From Gordonia tangerina (GTDB lineage Bacteria; Actinomycetota; Actinomycetes; Mycobacteriales; Mycobacteriaceae), in assembly GCF_021556435.1 (NCBI RefSeq), contig NZ_JAKGCU010000004.1, positions 124,001-188,000 on the forward strand: a DNA stretch of 64,000 nucleotides. Direction: 5' to 3'. This document shows positions 34,302-44,144 of this stretch, in pieces. Both the position numbers and the translations under genes were made by a program. How positions within the stretch are numbered: the first letter of the stretch is position 1; each line of letters begins with the position of its first letter. The notes below the pieces were generated by a model that worked only from the letters and a program-made list of their open reading frames with translations, was not told the origin of the DNA and ran no database searches.

Positions 34302-35702
34302 ATGGTGACAACGCAGAACTCCGCTGACGACGGCCGCAATGCCCCCGGTCCCGAGCTCCGCGCGCAGCTGCCCACGGTGTCGCCGCTGACCGAGATCACC
34401 CGGTTCGGCGCGGCGACGGCACATGCCGCGGCGGGAGTCGGGCGTTTCGTGTTCCACAGTGCACAGGGCCTGCTGCACGGCAAAACACCGACTGCCGCCC
34501 TCGTCGCTCATGAGATCCGAACCATCTTCGAACATCTCGGCCCCACCTACGTGAAGCTCGGCCAGCTCATCGCGTCCAGCCCGGGTGTGTTCACCGAGAC
34601 CCTCGCTACCGAGTTCGAGTCACTGCTCGATCGGGTGCCGCCGGCCGACCCGGCTGCCATCCGCGAGCTGTTCATCGCCGAACTCGGCCGACCTCCCGAA
34701 GAGGTGTTCGCCGCTTTCGACGTTCACCCGATCGCGTCGGCGTCGATCGCCCAGGTCCACACCGCCACCCTGCACTCCGGTGAGGAAGTGGTGGTCAAGA
34801 TCCAGCGACCGGGGATCACCGAACGCCTCGCCCCCGACATTGCACTGCTCGAACGGTTCGCGGGGCTCGCCGAGATCTCCGAATACGGCCGCATGCTCAG
34901 CGCCCGGCACGTCGTCGAGGACTTCGCCGACGGCCTCGACGACGAACTCGACTTCCGCAACGAGGCGACCACGATGCGCGAATGGTACGAGTGCCTGCGC
35001 GAGGGGCCGTTCGGCGCTCGGGTACGGGTGCCGCAGGTGTACGACGAATTCACCACCTCCCGGGTGCTCACGATGGAACGCATCTACGCCATCCGGATCG
35101 ACGACGCCGACGCCGTGCGCGCCGCCGGCCACGACGGGGTGGCGTTGTGCCGCAACCTGCTGCTCTCGTTGCTGGAGTCGGCCTTTCACGGCGGCCTGTT
35201 CCACGGCGATCTGCACGCCGGCAATGTGCTCGTCGACGCCGAAGGCACGTTGGTGTTGTTGGACTTCGGCATCGTCGGGCGCTTCTCCAAGCGCACCCGG
35301 CGCATCCTGCGGCAGCTCGTCGTCGACCTGATCGTGCGGGGTGACTACGAGGCCGCAGGTCGCGCCATCTTCCTGCTCGGCGCCGTCCACAAGCCAGGCT
35401 CGACTGCGCAGGGGGCCGAAGACATCAAGAAAGTCGCCATGCCGCTGGGCGCCACCGACCTGGCGTCGATGTCCTACACCGACCTGGGTCGGCAGCTGGC
35501 CGCGGTCGCCAAGGCCCACGACGCCCGGCTGCCCCGGGAGCTGGTCTTGGTGGGCAAGCAGCTGCTCTACGTCGAGAAGTACATGAAGCTCCTGGCCCCG
35601 CGGTGGAAGGCAATGGCCGACAAAGAAATCTACGGATACATGGCGGGGATCATGAAGGAGGCCGAGCGGGACCGGCGCGACGATCGGGCCGCATCCGGCT
35701 GA
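34302..35702 (+). CDS. ABC1/AarF (UbiB)-family atypical kinase
   Basis: A 466-residue protein with the UbiB-family marks: KLGQLIASSPGVF (KxGQ), PIASASIAQVH (Ala-rich loop), VVKIQRPG (Lys), HGDLHAGNVLV and LLDFGIVGR. UbiB proteins are ATPase/kinase-like and support quinone or other lipid metabolism. There is no transmembrane segment at the C-terminus. The specific role here is unknown. Confidence 0.87.
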   Translation: MVTTQNSADDGRNAPGPELRAQLPTVSPLTEITRFGAATAHAAAGVGRFVFHSAQGLLHGKTPTAALVAHEIRTIFEHLGPTYVKLGQLIASSPGVFTETLATEFESLLDRVPPADPAAIRELFIAELGRPPEEVFAAFDVHPIASASIAQVHTATLHSGEEVVVKIQRPGITERLAPDIALLERFAGLAEISEYGRMLSARHVVEDFADGLDDELDFRNEATTMREWYECLREGPFGARVRVPQVYDEFTTSRVLTMERIYAIRIDDADAVRAAGHDGVALCRNLLLSLLESAFHGGLFHGDLHAGNVLVDAEGTLVLLDFGIVGRFSKRTRRILRQLVVDLIVRGDYEAAGRAIFLLGAVHKPGSTAQGAEDIKKVAMPLGATDLASMSYTDLGRQLAAVAKAHDARLPRELVLVGKQLLYVEKYMKLLAPRWKAMADKEIYGYMAGIMKEAERDRRDDRAASG

Positions 35703-35731
35703 CCTCCGACAGTTGTCGACCACGCGCCGAT

Positions 35732-35737
35732 AGGGTG
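35732..35737 (+). promoter_or_regulatory. possible -10 element for the DUF3068 gene
   Basis: TAGGGT in GATAGGGTGGG has the TANNNT form; it lies about 75 bases before ATG 35811. No clear -35 is visible. Confidence 0.3.
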
Positions 35738-35810
35738 GGACGTTGAGTCCTGCCGTGTGGCGGGCCGTGTGGTTTCTGGGCGTGGAGCCTGTGAGTTCTG
35801 GGAGTGGAGA

Positions 35811-37319
35811 ATGAGACGACTTTGGCTGGCGCTGCCGGCGTTCCTCGGCGCCGCCTGTATTGCCGCCGCCATCGCCATACCGTTGTTCCTGGTGCCCCAG
35901 CTGCGGGTGGTGCCCCTCGACCTCGACATCACCTCGGAGGCGACCACCGTGTCCGAGGACGGCTCGACGGGTGATCGTTTTCCGGCGCGGGTCTTCGACC
36001 GCTGCTCGGTGAACGAACGCCGCGCGCAGGTCGACGACGCTCATCTCAGTCAGCAGCGCCGGTCGGTGATCGTCGACCCGTCCGACCGCCGCCAGGCGAC
36101 CCTGCAGTCCGCACAGACCGTGCAGATCGACCGCCTTCGCGATGCCGACGGCGAGGAGACCGAACCCACGATGGCGGCGGCGGACGCAGCCCGCGAGTGC
36201 AACGACGGGCTGCTCACCGCGAACATCGACCGGGTGTCGGTGAACCGCAAGAGCTCGGTGCCCAACGGGACGGTCAGCTCGCTGCAGCTCGAGGCCGCAC
36301 CCGAGGGCGTCAACCCGCAGGACGTGTCCGTGGAGCTGCCCGACCGGCAGGGCTTCCAGTACAAGTTCGGGTTCGATGTGCAGAAGCGTTCCTACCTCTA
36401 CTACGACACCAACACCCGCCAGGACATCCCGGTCGAGTTCGTCGGGGAGAAGACCATCGACGGCGTCACCGTCTACGAGTTCAGCGGCGAGGTCCCCGAA
36501 ACCGACGTGTCGAGCCTGCCGAACGCCCAGGGACAGGCCGCGTTGGGCACCATCCTGACCATGCCGGCCAGCTGGTGGGGGATCTCCGGCCGGGGCGTCG
36601 AACCCCGCGACCAGGTCACCATGCACCGGTATGCGACGGCCACCCGCACCGTGTGGGTGGAGCCCGAGACCGGCACCATCGTCGACGGGATGGAAGACCA
36701 GCACCAGTACTTCCGCTCACCCGATCAGAGCGACGACACCCCGGCACCGATCCGCGACTTCCAGATGGATGTGTTGAAAGCCCGGTTCAAGTGGACCGAT
36801 GAGACCGTCTCCAACCAGGCCGCCCGCGCCGACGACTACATGGGCCAGCTGCGGCTCGGCAACTTCTGGCTGCCGCTGATCCTCGCCGTCGTCGGTGTGG
36901 TGCTGCTGGGCGTGTGGGCGCTGATGTGGTGGCGGGGACGCCGCCGCGGCGACGACGACACCACCCCGCCCGCCGACGATCCGGCGACGACCTCGTGGCT
37001 GGGTGAGACACGCGGTGAGCATTCGCCGATCGCGCCCACCGATGACGCGGCCGGTGGTGGTGGTGTCGCGGGAGCCGCTGGTGTCGCCGGTGCTGCGGGT
37101 GCCGGAGCTGCCGATACGCGCGCCGGCGGGGCACACGCTGCCGACCCGTGGGATCAGCCGACGGAGCAGATCCCGCGCGTGGAGAGCGCGCCCGAGTCGG
37201 AGGCGACCGCCGAGCCGTCGACCACCGAACCCCCGGCCGGCGATGACTCGGCCACCGGGTGGCTCACACCGCCGTCTGCCGACGAGACCCAGCGGTACCG
37301 GCGCCCACCGGCGGAGTAG
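35811..37319 (+). CDS. DUF3068 (PorA-family) membrane protein
   Basis: A 502-residue protein: an N-terminal transmembrane helix (LWLALPAFLGAACIAAAIAI), a long external domain rich in short beta-like segments (NTRQDIPVEFVGEKTIDG; MPASWWGISGRG), a second helix near residue 355 (NFWLPLILAVVGVVLLGVWA) and a low-complexity acidic/Gly-Ala tail. DUF3068 proteins are widespread in mycolic-acid bacteria and lack a firm function. The ATG at 35811 follows GGAGTGGAGA. Confidence 0.8.
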   Translation: MRRLWLALPAFLGAACIAAAIAIPLFLVPQLRVVPLDLDITSEATTVSEDGSTGDRFPARVFDRCSVNERRAQVDDAHLSQQRRSVIVDPSDRRQATLQSAQTVQIDRLRDADGEETEPTMAAADAARECNDGLLTANIDRVSVNRKSSVPNGTVSSLQLEAAPEGVNPQDVSVELPDRQGFQYKFGFDVQKRSYLYYDTNTRQDIPVEFVGEKTIDGVTVYEFSGEVPETDVSSLPNAQGQAALGTILTMPASWWGISGRGVEPRDQVTMHRYATATRTVWVEPETGTIVDGMEDQHQYFRSPDQSDDTPAPIRDFQMDVLKARFKWTDETVSNQAARADDYMGQLRLGNFWLPLILAVVGVVLLGVWALMWWRGRRRGDDDTTPPADDPATTSWLGETRGEHSPIAPTDDAAGGGGVAGAAGVAGAAGAGAADTRAGGAHAADPWDQPTEQIPRVESAPESEATAEPSTTEPPAGDDSATGWLTPPSADETQRYRRPPAE

Positions 37320-37331
37320 GCCGCCGGCAAC

Positions 37332-37392
37332 CACCCCGATTCGCCGACATCACCTTGCATCGGATGCAAGGTGATGTTGGCGAATCGGGGTG
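37332..37392. terminator. long hairpin after the DUF3068 gene
   Basis: Near-perfect 61-base inverted repeat: CACCCCGATTCGCC and ACATCACCTTGCAT pair with ATGCAAGGTGATGT and GGCGAATCGGGGTG. The stop at 37319 is 12 bases upstream. No T-run. Probable terminator. Confidence 0.7.
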
Positions 37393-37443
37393 TCTACGTC
37401 GAGCTCGATGTGGGTGGAGCCGATCGGGCCTTCGGTGCGTCCA

Positions 37444-38368
37444 ATGGGTATGGCTGAATTGTTCTGCATCGACCACGCGATGAGCCGCCACGAGCTGCAC
37501 GCGCGCGGCCACACCGACCACGAGATTCACCTGGCGCAACGAGCGGGCCACCTCGAATCTCTCGCTCGCGGCCTGCTGATCTCGCCGCAATTCCTCGACG
37601 GGACCCGCGAGCAACGTCATCGCGAGATCGCGGTGGCCCGCCTGCGGACATCGCGCACTTCTGGCCGCGCGCTGGCCTCGGTGTCGGCCGCTGCTGTGCT
37701 CGGCCTCCCGATCTGGGGCCTGCCCACCCAGCGGGTGGTGATGGTCGACCCGTCGCGATCACCCGGTTCACGTTCGACCGGTGTTGTCCGCCTGATGACC
37801 GACACCCGGCCGGCAGCGACCACCACGGTCGACGGGGTTCTCGTGACCTCTGCGGCTCGCACCGTGATCGATGCTGCGCGGGGTTCGAGTCGCATCCCTG
37901 CGATCGCCGTCGGCGATGCCGCGCTGCACGTCGGCCTCTGCACCATGACCGAACTCGAGAACGAACTGGACCTCATCGCGAAGATGACCGGAGCGACGCG
38001 GGCGCGCCTGGTGGTATCACAGTTGAATGCGTTGTCGGAATCGGTGCTGGAGTCTCGACAGCCGCATCGAGTTGACCGACCGCGGGCTCCCAATGCCCGA
38101 ACTGCAGGTCGACCTGTACGACTCCTGTGGACGATGGATCGCCCGGGTCGATTTCTACTGGCGCGAGCAGCGGGCCGTCGGGGAAGCAGATGGCGAGTCG
38201 AAGTACGCCGGCGAGAGTGGTGTCGCGGTCCTCCGCAAGGAGAAGGGGCGTTCGGACGCCATCGTCGAAGCCGACAACCGCGCGATCCACTGGGGGTGGT
38301 CCGACGTCGACGACGCCGATGGCCTCGCCGAGCGCGTCCGCCGACTGCTTGCGCGACCGGCCGCGTAA
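37444..38368 (+). pseudogene. AbiEi/DUF559-like protein with a frameshift
   Basis: The first frame from ATG 37444 encodes HAMSRHELHARGHTDHEIHL and about 200 residues typical of actinobacterial AbiEi-antitoxin-like/DUF559 proteins. Near 38045-38060 the reading frame is lost; the expected nuclease-like C-terminus (RIELTDRGLPMPELQVDLYD; ARVDFYWREQRAVGEADG) is in another frame and ends at 38368. A single-base change would restore it. Upstream and downstream hairpins bracket the gene. Whether it is decayed in nature or a sequence error is open. Confidence 0.7.
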
Positions 38369-38413
38369 CCCCCTCGACACGGACACCCCTCGACACAGAC
38401 ACCCCGAAACGAC

Positions 38414-38446
38414 GAAACCACCTTGGTATCGAACCAAGGTGGTTTC
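38414..38446. terminator. bidirectional hairpin between convergent genes
   Basis: GAAACCACCTTGGT and ACCAAGGTGGTTTC form a perfect 14-bp stem with a five-base loop. It lies between the broken gene ending at 38368 and the mycolyltransferase gene ending at 38495 on the other strand, so it can serve both. Confidence 0.75.
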
Positions 38447-38494
38447 GGCGAACAGAGGTGGCTGCGCTAGCCGTTCAGATCAGCGCCCTGCCGA

Positions 38495-39457
38495 TCAGAA
38501 GAACGCCGGCGCGAAGGTCGTGTTCCACGACTGCTTGAAGTCGTTCTGCCAGTAGTCCCACCAGTGCACACCGTCCGGGGTGATGTGGGTGGTGAGCTTG
38601 ACGCCGGGCACCACGGCGAGGCGACCGATGTAGAGCTGGCTGCTCGTGGAGGCGGCGACCTCGAGCGGGACCATCTGCGCGAACTTGACCGGGTCGAAGT
38701 CGGCGCTGGACGGGTTCACCGAGGTGTCGTACTTGCTGCCGACACCGGTGCCCGACGACACGTAGACGTGGTGACCGGCAAGGTTGTTGGCCGACAGGAA
38801 CGGGTCGTTGGCCGCCCACTGACCGGCGGGCCACACGCCCCACATGTTGACCGGATTGCCGCCCATCTCAATGACCGACGCCTGAATGCCCTGGTTGAAG
38901 CCCGGCATGGTGACCGTCGGGTAGCCGCTGTAGGAGGCGACCGCCTGGTAGAAGCCCGGGTGACGCGACGCGAGGTTCAGCGCCGAGGTACCCGACATCG
39001 ACAGCCCTGCCACACCGTTACGACGGTTGTCGCTGTTGTGCTTGCGCGCCATGTAGGCCGGCAGCTCGCGGGTCAGGAAGGTCTCCCACTTGTTGACGCC
39101 CAGCTTGGGATCGGCGCGCTCCCAGTCGGTGTAGAAGCTGCCCCCGCCACCGAACGGGATGGCCACGTTGGCGCCCTTGCCGTTCATGTAGCGCGCGACG
39201 TCAGTCTCGATGAGCCAGCCGCTGTTGTTGTTCGGGGCACGCAGGCCGTCGAGCAAATACAGCGTGGGCTTCGGTCCGCCGCCGCCGGCCGAGACGATGC
39301 ACACCGGCACGCTGCGATGCATCGCTTTCGAGTAGACGGATTCCACGGTGCATCCGTTGGCCGCGTGGGCTGCGGGCGCGGCGACCGCTGCGGCGCCCGT
39401 GGCGGCAACAAGTGCCACGAGTCCGGCGACCAGGCGCTTACGGGCGCGAGTCAGCAT
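38495..39457 (-). CDS. mycolyltransferase, antigen 85 family
   Basis: A 320-residue secreted esterase: signal peptide (to about AHA-A at residue 33), NKWETFLTRELPAYM, and the nucleophile in GLSMSG (S153). HWWDYWQNDF gives the catalytic His. It moves mycolic acids onto trehalose or arabinogalactan in the cell wall. The catalytic acid is not picked out with confidence. It is the best evidence that this organism makes mycolic acids. Start ATG 39457. Confidence 0.92.
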   Translation of the reverse strand: MLTRARKRLVAGLVALVAATGAAAVAAPAAHAANGCTVESVYSKAMHRSVPVCIVSAGGGGPKPTLYLLDGLRAPNNNSGWLIETDVARYMNGKGANVAIPFGGGGSFYTDWERADPKLGVNKWETFLTRELPAYMARKHNSDNRRNGVAGLSMSGTSALNLASRHPGFYQAVASYSGYPTVTMPGFNQGIQASVIEMGGNPVNMWGVWPAGQWAANDPFLSANNLAGHHVYVSSGTGVGSKYDTSVNPSSADFDPVKFAQMVPLEVAASTSSQLYIGRLAVVPGVKLTTHITPDGVHWWDYWQNDFKQSWNTTFAPAFF

Positions 39458-39772
39458 TCACAAGTCCTTATCGATCTTGACCTCGAGTCGGGCCAGGTCA
39501 TTCTCAGGGCGTTCTCACGGGATTCTATGGCGCAAGGGGCCGACGCATACCCGTCGGGAGCGAGTGTAACGGCTCGATAACACTCCGGCAAAGCCAGGAA
39601 CGCGACGCCTCGGACCTGCGGGGATGCCCCGGCACGCGGCCTCACGCGGACGACCTGGGCAAACATCGCAGCGCGCTCGAGACCCGCTCCGCCTGTTCAC
39701 GAAACCGTCGTTCCGCGTCACCGGGCCGTTATCGGTTTGCTCGATGAACGGTGACACTCAGGTATCGATACG

Positions 39773-39778
39773 TACGCT
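39773..39778 (+). promoter_or_regulatory. -10 element of the amidase gene
   Basis: TACGCT, seven bases before ATG 39786, supporting a leaderless start. The palindrome GTATCGATAC (39762-39771) lies just upstream and may be an operator. Confidence 0.45.
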
Positions 39779-39785
39779 GAGCACG

Positions 39786-41273
39786 ATGGAGCTCCGCGAG
39801 TACCTGCGCCACGACGCCACCTCTCTGGCCGGCTTCGTCGCCGCGGGCGAGGTCACCGCCGCCGAACTGCTGTCGCTGGCGCGACGTCGCGCCGACGACG
39901 TCAACCCTGCGCTCAACGCGATCGTGGCGCGCATGGACGACGCCGCCGACGCCCGGGCCGCCGACCCCACGCTGTCCGGGCCGTTCGCCGGGGTGCCGTT
40001 CCTCATCAAGGATCTCGCGCAGGAGTATCGCGGCTACCCGACGTCGTTCGGGTCAAGATCGCTGTTACGCCACATCGCCACCGAGCACTCCGCGGTCGTG
40101 CGCCGGTTCCTCGACGCCGGGCTGGTGATCTTCGGCAAGACCAACACCCCCGAATTCGGCGCCAAGGGCGTCACCGAACCCGAGTTGTGGGGACCGGCAC
40201 GCAACCCGTGGCACACCGACCACACGCCCGGCGGGTCGTCGGGCGGATCGGGCGCCGCGGTGGCCGCCGGGATCGTGCCGGCCGCCGGCGCCAACGACGG
40301 GGGCGGCTCGATCCGGATACCAGCCGCCTGCAACGGCCTCGTCGGGCTCAAACCGACCCGAGGGCTCGCGCCCTTCGGCCCGGTCACCGGCGAACCCAAG
40401 TTCGGGATGGCGGTGCAGGGCGTGGTGTCGCGCACCGTACGCGATGCCGCCGCACTCTATGACGCGATCGTCGGCGCCACCGACGGTTCGGTGTACCCCA
40501 CCCCGGTCCCGCCGACCCCGTTCGCCACCGTCATCGGCTCCCCGCCGGCACCGCTGCGCATCGGCTACTCGACGGTGTCGGCGATCAACCCACACCCGCA
40601 CCCCGAGGCGATCGCCGCGGTCGAGCACGCCGCGACGGTCCTCACCGAACTCGGCCACCACGTGGAGGAGGTGACGCCACCGCAGGACGATGCTGCGCTG
40701 GCCCGCGACTTCCTGACCATCTGGTTCGCATCCCTGGCCACCGATGTCGAGGCCACGCGCACCCTCACCGGCGCCACCGACCGCGACTTCGAGGCCGACA
40801 CCCTCGCGCTCGCCGAACTCGGACGGTCGGCCGGGGTGGTGGCCGCGATGGCGGCCCTCGACGAAGTCAACAAGCACGTGCTGGCACTGGCGCAGTTCCA
40901 CCGGACACACGATCTGTTCCTCACCCCGACGCTGGCCACCCCGCCGTTGCGGGTGGGCGCCACCACCACGCCTCCGCTGCTGCAGGCCGCGTCCCGGGTG
41001 ATCGCGAAGGTGCATGCCGGAAAATTGCTGGCCCGCACCGGCATTCTCGACGAACTCATCGAGCAGAGCCTCGGCTGGGTGCCCTACACCCAACTCGCCA
41101 ACCTCACCGGACGCCCGGCCATCAGCGTGCCGCTGCACTGGACCGCCGACGGGCTGCCGCTGGGGGTGCAGTTCGTCGGGCGGCTGGGCGCCGACGACAC
41201 GCTGCTCGCGTTGGCAGCTCAACTCGAACAGGCGTCCCCCTGGGCGCATCGGTACGCCGACATCTCGGTCTGA
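39786..41273 (+). CDS. amidase, amidase-signature family
   Basis: A 495-residue enzyme with the Ser-cisSer-Lys triad: Lys in PFLIKDL, cis-Ser in [15 protein letters not shown], and nucleophile Ser in [11 protein letters not shown]. It hydrolyses an amide; the substrate is unknown. The ATG at 39786 is favoured by the -10 element at 39773; an ATG at 39744 is an alternative. It is followed at 69 bases by the flavoprotein gene. Confidence 0.9.
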   Translation: MELREYLRHDATSLAGFVAAGEVTAAELLSLARRRADDVNPALNAIVARMDDAADARAADPTLSGPFAGVPFLIKDLAQEYRGYPTSFGSRSLLRHIATEHSAVVRRFLDAGLVIFGKTNTPEFGAKGVTEPELWGPARNPWHTDHTPGGSSGGSGAAVAAGIVPAAGANDGGGSIRIPAACNGLVGLKPTRGLAPFGPVTGEPKFGMAVQGVVSRTVRDAAALYDAIVGATDGSVYPTPVPPTPFATVIGSPPAPLRIGYSTVSAINPHPHPEAIAAVEHAATVLTELGHHVEEVTPPQDDAALARDFLTIWFASLATDVEATRTLTGATDRDFEADTLALAELGRSAGVVAAMAALDEVNKHVLALAQFHRTHDLFLTPTLATPPLRVGATTTPPLLQAASRVIAKVHAGKLLARTGILDELIEQSLGWVPYTQLANLTGRPAISVPLHWTADGLPLGVQFVGRLGADDTLLALAAQLEQASPWAHRYADISV

Positions 41274-41341
41274 GCGAGGCGACCCCGGCGGTCGGAGCGC
41301 GAGGGCTAAGGTCGATCGAGACGAGGGGAAGAGGAGGGCGT

Positions 41342-43003
41342 GTGAGCGAGCAGCAGGCCGACGCGGTGGTGGTCGGATCAGGGTTGGCCGGGCTGGTCGC
41401 CACCTATGAACTCACCCGCGCCGGACGCAAGGTCGTCGTCGTCGATCAGGAGAATCGCAACAATCTCGGCGGTCAGGCGTTCTGGTCGTTGGGCGGTTTG
41501 TTCCTGGTCGACACCCCGGAGCAGCGACGCCTCGGCATCAAGGACTCCGCCGAACTGGCACTGCACGATTGGATGGGGTCGGCCGGGTTCGACCGCGACG
41601 ACGAGGACTTCTGGCCTCGCCAGTGGGCCCGCGCCTACGTCGACTTCGCATCCACCGAGAAGCGCCAGTATCTGCACGATCTCGGTCTGCGCATCACCCC
41701 GATCGTCGGCTGGGCCGAACGTGGCGGCGGATTCGCCGACGGGCACGGCAACTCGGTCCCCCGCTTCCATCTCACCTGGGGCACCGGCCCCGAGGTGGTA
41801 CGCGTCTTTGCCGAGCCTGTGTTGGAGGCGGAGAAACGCGGATTGGTGGAGTTCCGTTTCCGCCACCGCGTCGACGAGCTCACCGTCGACGACGGGGCCG
41901 CCGTCGGCGTGCGCGGTTCGGTCCTGGCGCCCACCGACCTCGATCGCGGGGTGGCATCGCCGCGCCACGTGACCGGCGACTTCGAGATCCGCGCGGGCGC
42001 GGTCATCGTCACGACCGGCGGCATCGGCCACAACCACGAACTGATCCGCCAGAACTGGCCGACCGAACGGCTGGGGACCGCACCGGAGACGATGATCTCC
42101 GGCGTGCCGGCCTACGTGGACGGCCGCATGCTCGGCATCGCCGAGGATGCCGGTGCCAGCCTGGTCAACCGGGATCGTATGTGGCACTACACCGAAGGCA
42201 TCCACAACTGGGATCCGATCTGGCCCGATCACGCGATCCGCATCATCCCGGGCCCGTCGTCGCTGTGGCTCGACGCCAACGGAAATCGACTGGCACCGCC
42301 AAATTTCCCCGGCTTCGACACCAATTCGACGATGAAGGCAATCCTCGCCACCGGCCACGACTACTCGTGGTTCATCCTCACCCAGAGCATCATCGAGAAA
42401 GAGTTCGCGCTGTCGGGCTCGGAGCAGAACCCCGACATCACCAGCAAGGACCTCAAGTTCGCCGCCAAGAGCCGGCTCGCGAAGGGTGCGCCGGGCCCGG
42501 TGGCCGCCTTCACCGAGCACGGGGTCGACTTCGTGGTGCGCGACAATCTCCCCGACCTGGTGGCCGGGATGAACGCGATCACCCGGGGACCCGAACTCGA
42601 CCTGCAGCATCTCGAGCGGGTCATCTCCGCCCGCGACGCGCAGATCGACAACAAGTTCGGCAAGGACGCCCAGTTGATGGCGATCACCAACGCCCGACAG
42701 TACTTGGGCGACAAGCTGGTCCGCGTGGCCAAACCCCACCGACTTCTCGATCCCGCACACGGCCCGCTGATCGCCGTCCGGCTCAACATCCTGACCCGAA
42801 AAACGTTGGGCGGATTGGAGACCAACCTGGATTCGCAGGTCATGCGGCCCGATGGCACCGCTTTCGACGGGCTGTTCGCCGCCGGTGAGGTCGCCGGATT
42901 CGGCGGTGGCGGCGTGCACGGCTACAACGCCCTGGAGGGCACCTTCCTGGGCGGCTGCATCTTCTCCGGACGTGCCGCCGGGCGGGCGGTCGCGCGCGGC
43001 TGA
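41342..43003 (+). CDS. FAD-binding dehydrogenase, KSTD-like (Rv0785 group)
   Basis: A 553-residue flavoprotein: ADAVVVGSGLAGLVATYEL at the N-terminus, NLGGQAFWSLGGLFLVD, and a C-terminal GEVAGFGGGGVHGYNALEGT. It resembles mycobacterial Rv0785 and the KSTD2 family, which oxidise ketosteroids or similar lipids. No KstR-type site is visible upstream. The GTG at 41342 follows GAGGAGG. A candidate -10 (TAAGGT) lies near 41307. Confidence 0.83.
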   Translation: MSEQQADAVVVGSGLAGLVATYELTRAGRKVVVVDQENRNNLGGQAFWSLGGLFLVDTPEQRRLGIKDSAELALHDWMGSAGFDRDDEDFWPRQWARAYVDFASTEKRQYLHDLGLRITPIVGWAERGGGFADGHGNSVPRFHLTWGTGPEVVRVFAEPVLEAEKRGLVEFRFRHRVDELTVDDGAAVGVRGSVLAPTDLDRGVASPRHVTGDFEIRAGAVIVTTGGIGHNHELIRQNWPTERLGTAPETMISGVPAYVDGRMLGIAEDAGASLVNRDRMWHYTEGIHNWDPIWPDHAIRIIPGPSSLWLDANGNRLAPPNFPGFDTNSTMKAILATGHDYSWFILTQSIIEKEFALSGSEQNPDITSKDLKFAAKSRLAKGAPGPVAAFTEHGVDFVVRDNLPDLVAGMNAITRGPELDLQHLERVISARDAQIDNKFGKDAQLMAITNARQYLGDKLVRVAKPHRLLDPAHGPLIAVRLNILTRKTLGGLETNLDSQVMRPDGTAFDGLFAAGEVAGFGGGGVHGYNALEGTFLGGCIFSGRAAGRAVARG

Positions 43004-43031
43004 CCCTCCGATGCGCCCGGTCGCGGTGGGC

Positions 43032-43037
43032 TACAGT
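43032..43037 (+). promoter_or_regulatory. -10 element of the DyP-encapsulin unit
   Basis: TACAGT, seven bases before GTG 43045, consistent with a leaderless transcript. Confidence 0.5.
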
Positions 43038-43044
43038 GTGTCCC

Positions 43045-44100
43045 GTGCCGATCCCCCAGACGATCCTGACGCGGAAGACCACCTCGGCGCTGTTTCTGGT
43101 CCTCACCATCGACGACGGCGGCGAAGACGCGGTCCGGGAGGTGCTGGGTGACCTACCCACGCTGACGCGGGCGGTCTCCTCGCGCGCGCCCGAGGCGGCG
43201 CTGGCCGCGATCGCGTCGATCGGTTCGGCCGCCTGGGACCGGCTGTTCGACGGGCCGCGCCCGCGCTCGCTGCGGCCGTTCGTCGTCTACCAGGGCGAGG
43301 TACACACGGCCCCGGCCACGCCGGCCGATCTGCTCGTGCACATCAAGGCCGACCGGATGGACCTGTGTTTCGAGGTCGGCCGCCTGGTGACCGACGCGCT
43401 CGGCGACGCCGTCACCGTGGTCGACGAGGTACACGGCTTCCGCTACTTCGACCTGCGCGACATCATCGGCTTCGTCGACGGCACCGAGAACCCGGTCGGA
43501 CAGGCCGCGATCGACGCGATCACCGTCGGCGACGAGGACCCGGCGTTCGCCGGTGGCAGCTACGTGGCCATCCAGCGCTACGTCACCGACCTCGAGGCGT
43601 GGAACGCGCTGAGTGTTCCCGAGCAGGAAGACGCGATCGGCCGCACCAAGTTCGACAACGTCGAGATGGACGACGACGTGAAACCGACGAACTCGCACAT
43701 CGCGCTGAACGTGGTCACCGGCGCCGACGGCGAGGAAATCGACGTCGTTCGCGACAACATGCCCTACGGCGACGCCTCCGGCTCCGGGGAACGCGGCACC
43801 TTCTACATCGCCTACTCCGCGGGTCCCGACGTGACCGAAGAGATGCTGCGCAAGATGTTCGTCGGTGATCCGCCCGGCAACTACGACCGGCTCCTCGACT
43901 TCACCACCGCGGTGACCGGTGCGCAGTTCTTCACCCCGACCATCGATTTTCTCGAGGACCTGCCGGACCCGCCGACTGCGCCCGCCGACGAGGTCGACGG
44001 CGACACCGCTACCTCCCCTGATGATCGAGTATCCACGAGCGAGCGCAGCGAGCCCGATCCACCCACCGACGGCTCCCTCGGCATCGGCTCTCTGCACTGA
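43045..44100 (+). CDS. dye-decolourising peroxidase, encapsulin cargo
   Basis: A 351-residue haem peroxidase of DyP class B: distal Asp in GFVDGTENP (D145), proximal His in TNSHIALNV (H218) and Arg in GERGTFYIAYS (R250). A flexible acidic tail ends DGSLGIGSLH (342-351), the encapsulin targeting peptide. It is thus packed inside the shell made by the next gene and detoxifies peroxide there. Start GTG 43045, not 43036, because MPIPQTILTRKT fits the family and the -10 element fits the spacing. Confidence 0.93.
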   Translation: MPIPQTILTRKTTSALFLVLTIDDGGEDAVREVLGDLPTLTRAVSSRAPEAALAAIASIGSAAWDRLFDGPRPRSLRPFVVYQGEVHTAPATPADLLVHIKADRMDLCFEVGRLVTDALGDAVTVVDEVHGFRYFDLRDIIGFVDGTENPVGQAAIDAITVGDEDPAFAGGSYVAIQRYVTDLEAWNALSVPEQEDAIGRTKFDNVEMDDDVKPTNSHIALNVVTGADGEEIDVVRDNMPYGDASGSGERGTFYIAYSAGPDVTEEMLRKMFVGDPPGNYDRLLDFTTAVTGAQFFTPTIDFLEDLPDPPTAPADEVDGDTATSPDDRVSTSERSEPDPPTDGSLGIGSLH

Positions 44101-44144
44101 TTCATCCGATCACAATCCGGCCACCCACTCTCCTAGGAGGCAGC

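Noticed and set aside
34620-36704. 694-residue open frame antisense to the ABC1 kinase and DUF3068 genes
   Set aside because: Overlaps two recognised genes along its length and shows no domain.
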